A DNA stretch of 43,588 nucleotides from a virus. The notes beneath the pieces were generated by a model. That model was given only the letters and a program-made list of their open reading frames with translations. It did not search any database and was not told the DNA's origin. Position 1 is the first letter of the stretch. The number at the start of each line of letters is the position of its first letter. The DNA lies in IMG/VR virus record IMGVR_UViG_3300035199_000815, positions 1-43,588 of that record. One strand, given 5' to 3'. A program made the position numbers and the translations under genes. Of this stretch, positions 20,501 to 27,556 are shown one piece after another.

Positions 20501-23429
20501 TTCCAAAATTCCATTCAAGAGCGAGTGTCCTGGCATTCGTTAAGTCGTGCTTAATGCGCTGTCCGGACTCAGCATCTTTTGGTGAGATATCTCGGTACGA
20601 ACCTGAAACGCCGGCATTCTCGGGATCGTATAGGTGTTGATCGAGAGAGGTGTTACCAATAAACTTGGTCCAATATTTAACATTATGGAATCTTACATCT
20701 GTTTGATTGATAACGGCGCCAGTAATGTTGGTGCGCCTGGCGCCAACATAAAGCCTCTTGGCAGCGCGCAGGAAACTAGATCCACTTGTGTAAGAATCGA
20801 TCCAACCGGTCGTAGCATCCTTGCCGCCGGCGACGGCGCCGGAAACTTCAAAAGAGTTCCTAATTGTGCCAAGAATAGTGTTGATGCCGCGGAAAACCAC
20901 ATCGTAACCAAAACGCAAGCCTGCGCCGGTGCCCGAAACCTCGGTCGTTAGTGGATAAATCGTTGGCCTTAATCTTACAGAAATATTCCAGTCTGAATCG
21001 TCGTAAACTCCTAAGAATACATCACTTCTCAAGGTGGGAAACGGATTCGGATCAATAGAGGACGTAAGCTTGAAGTAGACATTCTTCGAATATACGCTGT
21101 CGCGAACTGCCATTACTTGAAAGTTTGCCCGGTCGTATGCCCGAGTCGTCGTGATCACGCCAGTTCTTTCGTCGGCACTTCCGGTTTTTGCTTCATATAA
21201 CCCAAACAATGAAGATGTAATAAACGTTCTATCAAACTTATCTTGCCCTGAAAAGAATTTCGGGAAAGTGAGAGAGGCTTCAATCGTGGCTCCAAACGGT
21301 GCCTCAATATATTCTTTACCGGTTGTTCCTCGGGAAGCCGACAGATATCCTCTTGAGTTTGCGTTTGTGGTGTCTTCTGCCTGATAAACGACAGCCGAGA
21401 TGTTGCCCGATTGGTTATAATCCAGCGCTGAACGGTCAAGCATGTATTGCGCAATATTATTTTTAAGCTGGTATGTGTGGTTCTTGTTATAAACCTTCAG
21501 TCGAACTAAAGAATCGTCGAGGTTGAAACATCTCAACACATTCCGAAGTGCCTTCTCGGTTCCTTTCGACTTGTAAATGCTTGTTAAGTTGTTATAAAGA
21601 TTGAGATAAATCAGGTTTTTGGCTTCGTTTAACTGACTCTCGAATAATGCCTTCTCAGTTCGATTCTCGAACCTTTCTAGAATGGTCGCATCCACAAAGA
21701 TTTCGGGAGAATATAGACCAATTGACTGAGGCAAATGGGATGCGAACGGAACCGGCGCGTGTGAAGCGGTCGTATAGTTTAACTGACGCAATCCTGGCAA
21801 CTGGCTTGTGAGCAGATACATCTTGTCAAAATATGTACCCATAATGTGGGAGATGATCTTTAAGTTATCATTTCCTTCGTTTTCGTGATCTTCAATAACC
21901 CATGATGGCGCATAATTGAGGAATTGAGAATTGTTGTTTAAATCGTGGAAGGAGCCGCTTTCAAGCAAATTGGTTTTTAACGTGGAAACCAGCGTGTTTG
22001 AGGCGCGCATGATGGGATCACCGATTTCGCGGCTGGCTGCGGAGGCTGAAACAATTGCTGAACCAGTGTTTCGGTGTGTCGAGGCATAGCCAGTCCAGGC
22101 GCCGTTCGTAACACGACCTGCATAGTCCAAAACTATGTCGTCAATGGTGTCAGTTCCCGTTATACCCTCGTTAAATTTGTAATAGACACCAAGGGTCGTA
22201 TTAGAAATATCTCTGTTTGTGCCGCCGCCTACGTGCGTAAACCAGTTTTCTCCGATTTGTTTGGCGTCTCGCGCAACTTTCCAATATCGGAATTCATCAA
22301 GAGATGCGGATAATCTAGCATCACCGTTTCGAGCAGAACTGGCACTTGGAGGCACAGCGGCTTGCCACCGGATATTGGTCGGATTGGTAAGCAGCGCTCC
22401 GATGCGCCCAATCATGCTTCCTGTAGCTCCTGTTCCCGTGATCTCCCCCAGGCTCCCAGATGTACTTCCACCTGACGAGAACGACGAAGTGGTGTCATTA
22501 AGATAACCGTTAACATAAAGCTTAGTTTTGAGCATTGAGCCAGAATTTTGGAGCACAAACGCATAGTGACCCCATGACTGAAGCGACGAGGGAGTGAGCC
22601 CCGTACCAATCGATTGTGTAACGAAAGAAGCTGATATTGTGCCGGATTGTGCTGTTACCAAGAAGGGGGTTGCGCCGGCATCCGCGCCTTGCAGCGTGAT
22701 CGTTAAACGCCCATACTCAGGATTTGTGTAACTCGCACTGTTCCAAAGATCAAAAACAACTTCTTTTTGTGATGTTCCAGTAGCAAACCCGGGCTTTTTG
22801 AGCCAAAATTCAATCGTTACGCCAGTGTCAAAATTGGCCTTAAGGTTTGACTGGCGCGTGCCCTTTCCATAGTCGCTCGGGAGACCTTCAGTTATATAAA
22901 TTGATGTATCATAAACGTTACTGTAAGTGAACTTATCGGAATATGGATTAGAACCCTTAGAGACCAGGCTGCTGCCGGCAGAGCCTGTGCCGGGTCCGCC
23001 CTTGAGCGTGATATACTCATAAGAGTTGGGGGTTCCATAGCCATCATCCGTCTGAGGACCAACACCCGTGTAGCCGTCGGGGCTTAAAATCGCATATCCT
23101 GTTGACTTGGGGTATAGCTTGTCGAAAACATACTTTTCAACTTCCAAAAGCTTGTTATAGAATTCGTTCTTTTCAGCTTTCGAGCCATCATAAGGATAGA
23201 AATCAATAATGCGGTTCATTGCGCCGCTATAATAAAGATAACCAGAACCGTATCGAGCGAAATTCTCAGGTTCTGCGTAGTCTATCTGCGGAACAAAGGT
23301 ATTTTGCTTTAGATGAATCGCTTCCGCATTTCTGGCGGACTCTACCGGCTCAAAAGCTTCCTTTTGTGTCTTGTAGTCGCTGTACTGTAAGTCGTTGGTT
23401 GCTGTATCAAAAAGCTTTTTAATACTCAT
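11565..23429 (-). CDS. Giant LamG-domain virion protein (3954 aa)
   Basis: A single uninterrupted frame of 3954 codons, among the longer phage genes. Three LamG / concanavalin A-like lectin domains can be recognised: residues about 200-400 (TIEFWLKKPGF ... HYAFVLQNSG ... KLYVNGYL ... DEFRYWKVARDA), about 1760-1990 (AWWRLNEN ... ISGWIYKGG ... WDHIVMSYDA ... LYINGAP ... DIAVWNTTLTADDAKALY) and about 2080-2275 (FTWTGWLNFG ... WNHFAVTWHA ... IYFNGVEQAL ... DEVTIWKQALNASDISKIY). Such domains bind glycans or proteins. No signal peptide or membrane segment is seen. The start overlaps the end of the 642-aa gene by 11 bases. A tail-fibre or receptor-binding scaffold is inferred from the lectin domains and from its position after the baseplate genes. 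Confidence 0.88.
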   Translation of the reverse strand: MSIKKLFDTATNDLQYSDYKTQKEAFEPVESARNAEAIHLKQNTFVPQIDYAEPENFARYGSGYLYYSGAMNRIIDFYPYDGSKAEKNEFYNKLLEVEKYVFDKLYPKSTGYAILSPDGYTGVGPQTDDGYGTPNSYEYITLKGGPGTGSAGSSLVSKGSNPYSDKFTYSNVYDTSIYITEGLPSDYGKGTRQSNLKANFDTGVTIEFWLKKPGFATGTSQKEVVFDLWNSASYTNPEYGRLTITLQGADAGATPFLVTAQSGTISASFVTQSIGTGLTPSSLQSWGHYAFVLQNSGSMLKTKLYVNGYLNDTTSSFSSGGSTSGSLGEITGTGATGSMIGRIGALLTNPTNIRWQAAVPPSASSARNGDARLSASLDEFRYWKVARDAKQIGENWFTHVGGGTNRDISNTTLGVYYKFNEGITGTDTIDDIVLDYAGRVTNGAWTGYASTHRNTGSAIVSASAASREIGDPIMRASNTLVSTLKTNLLESGSFHDLNNNSQFLNYAPSWVIEDHENEGNDNLKIISHIMGTYFDKMYLLTSQLPGLRQLNYTTASHAPVPFASHLPQSIGLYSPEIFVDATILERFENRTEKALFESQLNEAKNLIYLNLYNNLTSIYKSKGTEKALRNVLRCFNLDDSLVRLKVYNKNHTYQLKNNIAQYMLDRSALDYNQSGNISAVVYQAEDTTNANSRGYLSASRGTTGKEYIEAPFGATIEASLTFPKFFSGQDKFDRTFITSSLFGLYEAKTGSADERTGVITTTRAYDRANFQVMAVRDSVYSKNVYFKLTSSIDPNPFPTLRSDVFLGVYDDSDWNISVRLRPTIYPLTTEVSGTGAGLRFGYDVVFRGINTILGTIRNSFEVSGAVAGGKDATTGWIDSYTSGSSFLRAAKRLYVGARRTNITGAVINQTDVRFHNVKYWTKFIGNTSLDQHLYDPENAGVSGSYRDISPKDAESGQRIKHDLTNARTLALEWNFGNVTTSDGTGNFITTDFSSGSYAERTKYGWLGNVVGWQHSGYGYGFPASDTKVVQKQLTNMYKFIDPEQAVSADMIQILDKDDEVFGVVETVPNFIYTIEKSQYEAISEEMLKFFAGVIDFNNVIGEPINRYRDRYKTLEKLRQAFFRRVTTITEVEKFVEYYKWFDDAISEIISQLVPASSDLITGILNTIEPTVLERPKYETKYPTLEAKPPDPEGVAVGEAGATWDARAGTSPVESSPRDTRLHIPFWKNRAIRSAAEISADRFVGAAAAAIIDAQREKFRKVIVSAPHMSRSAPTFFDVGTTSLYTGNEFRINTLARLQKFKVHRDYNTHGALKGGTNFDANKNIHFTYAALHPGGPIDQAGGRFVPQNILLAFMEDIVKLPYDNDPKLPTEKIKRYLKVHHGRGSTSGADYEDAKSSIVFPFNLISPVTQSDTLAGNLAQKALKTGYQKEVYEKLSQSIAITNLHNDVYGSDMEVPLQGPFTNYAVGGHQSRHVAVNYSSSTRPLDTWSTRPEAWKILLGRCIGPSGAIGMVGPDYPTPDGNTASSPPYPATLSQKAIYYRDMIAKSPVNIRNIRLTTGSTILGNYRQTREIVQSVGAWSNPRHFIDNQPALPSNVFQNNATGATSTNTILDMPRFLRAGTVPATIEDQHFTFVDDYSTSYLTGNIGSSIIINRFSNFGGPEVESRGHQDFRSTEYSVYNSLNFKNLMVTRPSQGPSGSHPECHGIRISDIHNSDYGLRSHLSRHTARFGRDSVALQTVPYDLTTNMRITCGHGARAYSGKGGLQAWWRLNENVSSAGIVHDHSGYGRTGSFDAAGDRPGYSTVLYPSQYIQIASCTWDGTDDGANIGSEAEWNNIIGTGSGGTSKMAISGWIYKGGDGGGGTGRIISFGQDDIALYGSTSDRLYMAAEFTTTDAAWYTDSSAIQLSGWDHIVMSYDATTASNTPDLYINGAPVSWNAGSTVPVGDFYGIGGTDCAIGNRAAGDRAFKGQLADIAVWNTTLTADDAKALYMVSSSAGDIRGLPAPGATYDQLPGFHKVHRNNLQRIKPVETITYGYSTVSYENTTGLLYEPTNYAPTLLAHTTTGISALVGAVTGSTGAQSAGFTWTGWLNFGAKSIGAEEPVFSLGVRDGPVPAFTIAKKLNNPNIWTFFVRARTQDTLASPTAESWLIASASWTPAELRSTPWTGSWNHFAVTWHADVDGAIGGTNPAKIYFNGVEQALDVSGSGFDYFANTAATVASVRAFGSISAVNNDALFIGGDFGAVNVFSGSMDEVTIWKQALNASDISKIYNNGFPCDITQSSPYLNGAPLYDWIPFQSGVDVSEAVIRNTNPGTWSSGVNSVVGQGGNQYLPVAMNGGNNDMVPTVGPPGCVPVITGATTTTTYITTDNVYDNFFVKHPIPRSSRQYKWLTGALVSDRNWIGFTPRDFMISSSTGGTVGAYQFVSESDFGTYKDSGTRTYGATSGAVAAADPAYVAAFAPNPPTLNTTLTDLVDSDTNTLGYATTTPLYAATSTDSQYANRTFVGTFSTQKALFNALMTKRSGFFGYPTWQQMRHADNPILQAQRKANVVSMVSHTLPRGELARYNMPPVSMEGRPVVANFDLSDGKDVTAIATHNNESVYFTSVDMSNEFDIDFDSYDTPFEQLVRSVRNLNVSPLAPFNWVMYTQKLFPSVRNEFTSGSNERLNYDNRFWRAGRVARDIKNAVTASLLTDIPSTPSWLFDFFENGNFASVNPLNQWVKESSWPLDAPNNFMSRSGPPSLSKMELLGKPNLLYVFVNYKGQTGSAGVLQNTYTNFFSGTAFTGHFSAQWKAEWADPHRILYSTAGPLYARKHLISNPRSFVSRTGITNIQTGGMNIWDGPPTWTNNAWLTGNWVGNQIVPIGGGEALWEAGETAGVMRKVPSTVKNASLGTYESEFQLSASEPWFDTYGDFRYQLKLMAKDYAIVPEYRISEHIDEYEKYGMPNTLELEIPGALRIPLNPTSSVASISGQPNFYVDYSNSEFLQDFLKIREDTLLNARQIRLVCSAAIRFNPYKGFYPAQRTVQLVEQFRTSYESCFNSFFSSPHVSPGSDPFGGDHESQGGTAEGEMFFPTGMSSVAPFPMMGAVLARPIANALFSPGLLYNSIKSGLAVDYPIARMNGYTRPEWHGGNSTGYNDVARMKIGTTSEQNYALSFGPTATPVITVSGGSDINRSFFEKRIPFEALLDPAGVLDGTIFYDMEPNPSASVHQLTGTFSGDADDAIYEKMAKNFFGQVGEFFLKGEDYTSIKSDVVTSDQRFEAGQVFMGRVKLRRSISGSRNYISESVLSPVYHTWSVNPYGRDGGLAYNQDTGSTAWTLAGYGPSPEWSFHSGGIGTGSTFPLPQDPVFSNVHETFTMYSRPSAFGPALAGRAYSSSATHSEQVFPLDSFNGFNWAYTPPYYNGEGWVDLVFRPSHTKSYDLDQIMAETKAVHWRVDAGQMSGAYHPFTHAWGTFWKYNNRLIHGDYPTMMTSPGMAASGAPGPSVDPAFLSHMWSRNPYSGNQLNRNAMQVTAAINIFGIEDVPFTETTKYPPVVTTHAAPSGKRWVIKPKFETPMLNFNDQGTRPLTNPAARAAAHGGQPDSGKDGYPADPLAAIYSTASYISVPAYMSASVPRGMWHQFGVIPDKPSVGVFMEIGDIPRRWLRNHYLMLNTGSIYNDYIPTLTGGAFSPLWKEVKSLPDLVGFRKKASSRRLGELAESRTLREAVVAVPYILETIEVGGASFSAATFTRKKFVEIPPERFRAAMSGTLSAEGDSLDAAGASIRKQLQKMKRYVIPPNMDFLNDDRIPPYVMYLFEFEYKLDRDDLSYIWQNIAPRNYKKITFEAQSVAHELVSTELLDESILAENENLRWMVFKVKQRATKTYWDLIPGQVSSEIATPKYAMASVEPPESPLDRLQYNWPYDYVSFVELIKMDAEILYKPPEFSEMSAEELADKFGAGGGIPDFGETGGGTE

Positions 23430-25347
23430 AATTTTCTACTCGGAATTTAAACGTTTCGTCTTGCTCGCTCCACGTGCTGAGTTCGCTATTATAGAATGCA
23501 AATTTTACCCCGTATTCATATCCAGGCTCTAACATTTTCATGTTTAGGTCAAAATAATTTCCGGAAACATCATAAGAGAGACCTGTTTCGTAGTTGGAGC
23601 CGGTTCCGTGTGGAATGGCGGGATAGCCGTCTAGCACGCGATAGACGCGATAAGATGCGCTTTGAATCGCAGTGGTTGGAGCGTTGGTGTTGGCTTGTGT
23701 GTAAATGGTGGGATTCCAGTTCTTGTCTCGCACGTACAAATACATACGTGCAGTTTCATCTGCACGATATTCATTTTGTAAGTTCGTAATGTTCAAGTAA
23801 TAAATGGGCGTTCGTCGCGTCATTTCACCAGTTTGGAGCACGGGCACAATGGACCCGGTGAAATATTCGGTGGTGCCATCGTGCCAAACATCGAACAAGT
23901 GAGTGATTGATGAAGAAGCGATCCCTATGTCGCAAGAATAAATACCTGTTGAGACATATGCGCCTGTTATGTTTTTGGCGCCGGCGCCGACGGGGGTACT
24001 GGCAGCGATGGACGATAGTTTGGAGCCGGTTGGGGCAGAATTGTCCGAAGAGCCGGAGTAAAGGCTCACATAAGGATTGCCAACTCCGATGTTCGGAATG
24101 TTTACCAAGCGACCGCGGACGTAGTTATAAAGATAAATTGTGTTTAAATTGTCTGCGGCTGGGGCGGCGGAGGCACTATAGTAGAAGTCGCCACGATTGT
24201 CTCTAAATGTCGAGTCCCATCTCGCTTCAAGGCGCGGCCGCTTAAACCAATACTGTGATCCTCGCGCAAAGAAGCGCTTTGTGTAATAAGATTTGGTTGC
24301 GCCGTCTGTAATGTTAAGAACGCTGCCACTGTTCTCGCCGTCAGAGCCAGAGAAATAAGCTTCATACGAGTTTGACAGGTGCACACCCATGCCGTAGTTC
24401 TCATAGGTGCCGGCAATCCAGCTTTCGATCAGTGAAGTGATGTCTATTTGCAAATCTTCTAGCCCCGTCTCAAACGACTGTTCAAAGAACGGATAAGAGC
24501 CGCCAGTCAAATAGCTTCCACCGACTGCTTGCCAGCGGGTGGCAAAGCCGCCGTCCTGCGGAGTGGTGATTGTCAAGTCGCTCAGGGTACCCTCAACACC
24601 CGTATTAGTTGAAGAACCAGAGGTGCTAGCTGTTACATAAACTGTGGCTCCATCGATATTGGCTGAGAAACCACTTTGCGCAGATGCTGTGGCTTGGAAG
24701 ACACCCGCAATGGCGGCTGCTGAGCCTAATCCGTTGATATCGACTCGGATCTCTGTTCCGTCAGCGCTCGGGAGTGTGTCGGCGCCGGTATCTTTAAACC
24801 AAAAATTGTAGCGAGTAGAAGTGTCATAAAGCTTTACATAGTTTTCTCCAGAGCCGGCAGCATAATCATCTGGAGTGTCGGAACCAAACACAAGCTTTGT
24901 GATCTCAGGAACATCAGCGCTGATCCTATCGATCCAGTTTGCGCCAGTGTTGCCTTTTGTGTAGTCTTTATAGCCTTCTAAGTCTAATCCGACTCCTTCT
25001 TCCCATGACTGCGAAACAGCGTAGGTTACAAGCTTATAATCTCTCGGTACCGTTTTGGCGATCTGAGCGTTGTAGAGTCGCAAGATGAAGCGGACGCTGC
25101 CGCTAGCCGGCACAAGTCCGGCGGTACGGTCTTCTGTGATTCCCGTCAGTGGGAATTTAATAAGCAAGCGTGATAATTCTTGAGATCCCTGTGCGGCAGA
25201 ACTGCTAGGCGTTTGTCTTCCATAGATGGAGAATACTTCCATAACATCGGCCATGCCCATATTTGCGCCCGTCCCGCGGGTTTGCAAGTTGGGCTGAAAA
25301 GCATTTACTATTGTCGTATCTGCCGAAGCTGTATACTTTCTAATCAT
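23419..25347 (-). CDS. Virion protein, DNRLRE-like (642 aa)
   Basis: The 642-aa protein starts MIRKYTASADTTIVNAFQP and has the pattern of DNRLRE-type domains in its first 180 residues: an ADTTI opening strand, a Gly/Asn-rich stretch, SRLLIKFPLTGI, then strands leading to the VSQSWEEGVGLD motif. Such beta domains occur in extracellular and phage fibre proteins. The remainder is beta-rich and Ser/Thr/Tyr-rich. There is no signal peptide or membrane segment. The start is ATG at 25345-25347, 6 bases after the gp6 stop, and the end overlaps the 3954-aa gene. The DNRLRE match is by eye, so it is moderate. A tail fibre or baseplate-attached protein partnering the LamG giant is inferred. Confidence 0.75.
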   Translation of the reverse strand: MIRKYTASADTTIVNAFQPNLQTRGTGANMGMADVMEVFSIYGRQTPSSSAAQGSQELSRLLIKFPLTGITEDRTAGLVPASGSVRFILRLYNAQIAKTVPRDYKLVTYAVSQSWEEGVGLDLEGYKDYTKGNTGANWIDRISADVPEITKLVFGSDTPDDYAAGSGENYVKLYDTSTRYNFWFKDTGADTLPSADGTEIRVDINGLGSAAAIAGVFQATASAQSGFSANIDGATVYVTASTSGSSTNTGVEGTLSDLTITTPQDGGFATRWQAVGGSYLTGGSYPFFEQSFETGLEDLQIDITSLIESWIAGTYENYGMGVHLSNSYEAYFSGSDGENSGSVLNITDGATKSYYTKRFFARGSQYWFKRPRLEARWDSTFRDNRGDFYYSASAAPAADNLNTIYLYNYVRGRLVNIPNIGVGNPYVSLYSGSSDNSAPTGSKLSSIAASTPVGAGAKNITGAYVSTGIYSCDIGIASSSITHLFDVWHDGTTEYFTGSIVPVLQTGEMTRRTPIYYLNITNLQNEYRADETARMYLYVRDKNWNPTIYTQANTNAPTTAIQSASYRVYRVLDGYPAIPHGTGSNYETGLSYDVSGNYFDLNMKMLEPGYEYGVKFAFYNSELSTWSEQDETFKFRVENYEY

Positions 25348-25353
25348 GGAGTG

Positions 25354-27150
25354 TTACCTAATCTTTCCTTTGATGTCTACTGAAGGATACTTGATTTCAA
25401 AAATGGCGTTGCGGGGTGCGATCAGCGAACCACCATCGGGTGATAGATTCTTTTGGACTTCGAACGCGACCGAGGAATAGCTTCCACCCAGCTTGTTATA
25501 AAGCTTAACTGTCACGACATCTAAGATATCTCCTACCTTGTTCAATTCGTTATAAATGCCGCTAATAGAAATCTCTTCCGCAATAAAAAATCCTTCTTGA
25601 AACTTTGCCGTGAGTGCATTAACGGCATTGTTAAGAACATCAGCGCGGTGGGCGCCGGGGACTGGCTTAATTACAAAGTCAATTCCCATATTAATAATAT
25701 AAGGATCGAGAATATCAACAGTATCATTAATCATTCTATACTGTTCGAGCCAAGTTTTTAAATTATTTTTAATGGAAGAGTTGGTTTTAGTGAGCAATCC
25801 GAAAGAATCTTCAGAAATCACATACATATTTAAGTTTCGTTTAAGAGAATCTTGATCTTTTTGAACGGATACGCGCTTGATAGAGCCATATTTAGCAGGC
25901 ATTCTATAAGCTAAATTTTCATAATCAGCCTGTGTCACCGCACGATTCTGTGTGGGGAAGGTGTCGAAGATTCTCCTCTTTATTTCTCCCGTCGAAGGGG
26001 TAGACACGTCGCCAACGATAGGCTCCTCATTAGACACTTCCAAAGATTGAACAATCTCCTGTACAGTTGTATCACTTAGGATGGTTCTATCTGCGAAATC
26101 CATCATAGTGCTGGATACTGTGTCTAGGGCGCCGGCTGATACGTTTGAGTTCGCCGGGTTGGTGGTACGATAGGTTACAGTTAAAGTGGTGTTGGCGGGG
26201 CAAATCCCAAAGTTCTTGTTTTTAGAAAGTCGCGTAGGGTCAAATGCCGTATCGGTAACATAGCTCTTCCCAAAAACATCAATTGCTACTTGTTGAGGGT
26301 TTGCTACCACATTTGACTCAGCAGCATTGCCGCTTCCAAACTGCAAGTATGCGATATCTCGACCGCGCTCAACAATAAACTTTCGAGAAACCAAGAAAGG
26401 CTTTAAAATAGAGGGGACATTGTCGCTTTGATAGTTAGTGTTTGCCAGTTCTTTAAAGATCATATCTTGTGCCAAATACTCAACTTCAAAATATTGATTA
26501 CCTTCGGAATCAAATACTGAAATAATTTCGGAGATATTTGTGCTTGCTAATTGAATTCTTTTAAATCTCTCAAAAGCGCCGACATCGACTGTTTCTTGAC
26601 CAAAGTGCCCGGAAACCACATTCCCATATGCTTTGATTGCATAGTGGGTGGGGGCACCACTTTCGGCGTCCACCTGTGCAACCACCGTCTGGTTGCTGGG
26701 ATCAGAAAAGGATACGTTCTCTGTCAAGACAAAGGCTAAACCGTTTTGTGAGCTAAATGTAGTGCCTCGGGATAGTGTAGGTATGTAAGAAGGATCGGGA
26801 CCCATACCAGTTGTGATGGTAGGAACTTGAATATACAAAGCGACTGGACCAAAGGTGGATGGGCGGCCGAGGTTTTTATACCCCAACACTCTTCCGTGAC
26901 GGACCACATTACTATATTGATATGCGGTGTCTAGGAAAGACTCGTTAACGTTATAATCCAGATAGAGCGCAAGCTGGTCACCGACATATGCGACGGCATC
27001 CAGCATCATAGCACCGAAGGAAGCTTCACTAAAATCTTGAAAGTTTTCAGGATAGAACCTTTCGGCCATTTGAAGCAAGTCGCTACGTATACCTTCGAAC
27101 TCTCTATGAGTGTAGTTAATCGGTAAAATTTTCTTTTGATCATCAGCCAT
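25354..27150 (-). CDS. 6: Baseplate wedge protein, gp6 / baseplate J family
   Basis: The protein of about 598 aa matches the T4 gp6 family. The N-terminus has YTHREFEGIRSDLLQMAERFYP, then FSEASFGAMMLDAVAYVGDQ and NESFLDTAYQ. The C-terminal half has the baseplate J pattern GEIKRRIFDTFPTQNRAVTQADYENLA followed by an alternating alpha/beta domain. gp6 dimers form the inner ring of the baseplate wedge in contractile tails. The frame is also open from a TTG at 27153, but the ATG at 27148-27150 with a GAGG site upstream is preferred. It follows the gp25 gene by 15 bases, the usual pairing. Confidence 0.92.
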   Translation of the reverse strand: MADDQKKILPINYTHREFEGIRSDLLQMAERFYPENFQDFSEASFGAMMLDAVAYVGDQLALYLDYNVNESFLDTAYQYSNVVRHGRVLGYKNLGRPSTFGPVALYIQVPTITTGMGPDPSYIPTLSRGTTFSSQNGLAFVLTENVSFSDPSNQTVVAQVDAESGAPTHYAIKAYGNVVSGHFGQETVDVGAFERFKRIQLASTNISEIISVFDSEGNQYFEVEYLAQDMIFKELANTNYQSDNVPSILKPFLVSRKFIVERGRDIAYLQFGSGNAAESNVVANPQQVAIDVFGKSYVTDTAFDPTRLSKNKNFGICPANTTLTVTYRTTNPANSNVSAGALDTVSSTMMDFADRTILSDTTVQEIVQSLEVSNEEPIVGDVSTPSTGEIKRRIFDTFPTQNRAVTQADYENLAYRMPAKYGSIKRVSVQKDQDSLKRNLNMYVISEDSFGLLTKTNSSIKNNLKTWLEQYRMINDTVDILDPYIINMGIDFVIKPVPGAHRADVLNNAVNALTAKFQEGFFIAEEISISGIYNELNKVGDILDVVTVKLYNKLGGSYSSVAFEVQKNLSPDGGSLIAPRNAIFEIKYPSVDIKGKIR

Positions 27151-27165
27151 CAAAAAACCTCATTA

Positions 27166-27531
27166 TTAAATAGTAAATTCTAATAAATCTGCTATTCCTA
27201 TGGCGGGTATTGTGTAATCAATCCGTACCGACAACTTATTTAAATCTGGCTCAATGCCAAAATCGAGTTCCGTAATAGAAATTGCAGGAATATAAAGCGA
27301 CGTCTGTTTTAAGATTTTGCTACGAACTTGTTCGTGTACGTTTTCGCTATAATTTAAAAACAAATAGGTCCTAAGCCCACACCCAAAATCTGGATCCATC
27401 ACTCTTTCGCCGGGATCCGTTAACAAAAGCATCTTAAAATTTTGCTTCAGGGTTGACTGAATGCTTTTTAGCATTGTAAACCCATCGGCTGAGTTGTGAG
27501 TGATGGGCAGTCGCACGCCTATTGAAGCCAT
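27166..27531 (-). CDS. 25: Baseplate wedge protein, gp25-like
   Basis: A 121-aa protein of the GPW/gp25 family. The features are a helical start (MLKSIQSTLKQNFKMLLLT), the conserved DPGERVMDPDFGCGLR turn (T4 gp25-like proteins have a G-x-R...P-x-F-G-x-x-L core), and the amphipathic helix FLNYSENVHEQVRSKI leading to beta strands. gp25 binds gp6 and starts sheath assembly at the baseplate in T4-like phages. The length (121 aa) is normal for the family. The start ATG at 27529-27531 has a GAGGA ribosome binding site and a TATTTAT motif 17 bases upstream. Together with gp6 it is firm evidence of a contractile-tail phage. Confidence 0.93.
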   Translation of the reverse strand: MASIGVRLPITHNSADGFTMLKSIQSTLKQNFKMLLLTDPGERVMDPDFGCGLRTYLFLNYSENVHEQVRSKILKQTSLYIPAISITELDFGIEPDLNKLSVRIDYTIPAIGIADLLEFTI

Positions 27532-27548
27532 TTTGTATCCTCTATGCT

Positions 27549-27555
27549 ATAAATA
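27549..27555 (-). promoter_or_regulatory. Candidate late promoter, TATTTAT motif
   Basis: The 25-base gap between the 2271-aa gene and the gp25 gene reads GTATTTATAGCATAGAGGA on the coding strand, 17 bases before the gp25 ATG. On the other strand this is the T4 late promoter consensus TATAAATA, but that would drive transcription away from gp25 into the upstream gene in antisense. Same element as elsewhere; function inferred. Confidence 0.4.
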
Positions 27556-27556
27556 C

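Noticed and set aside
27548-27555. Perfect T4 late promoter sequence TATAAATA on the plus strand
   Set aside because: It would drive transcription to the right, antisense into the 2271-aa gene, while all genes are on the minus strand. It is listed only as the reverse complement of the recurrent TATTTAT element.
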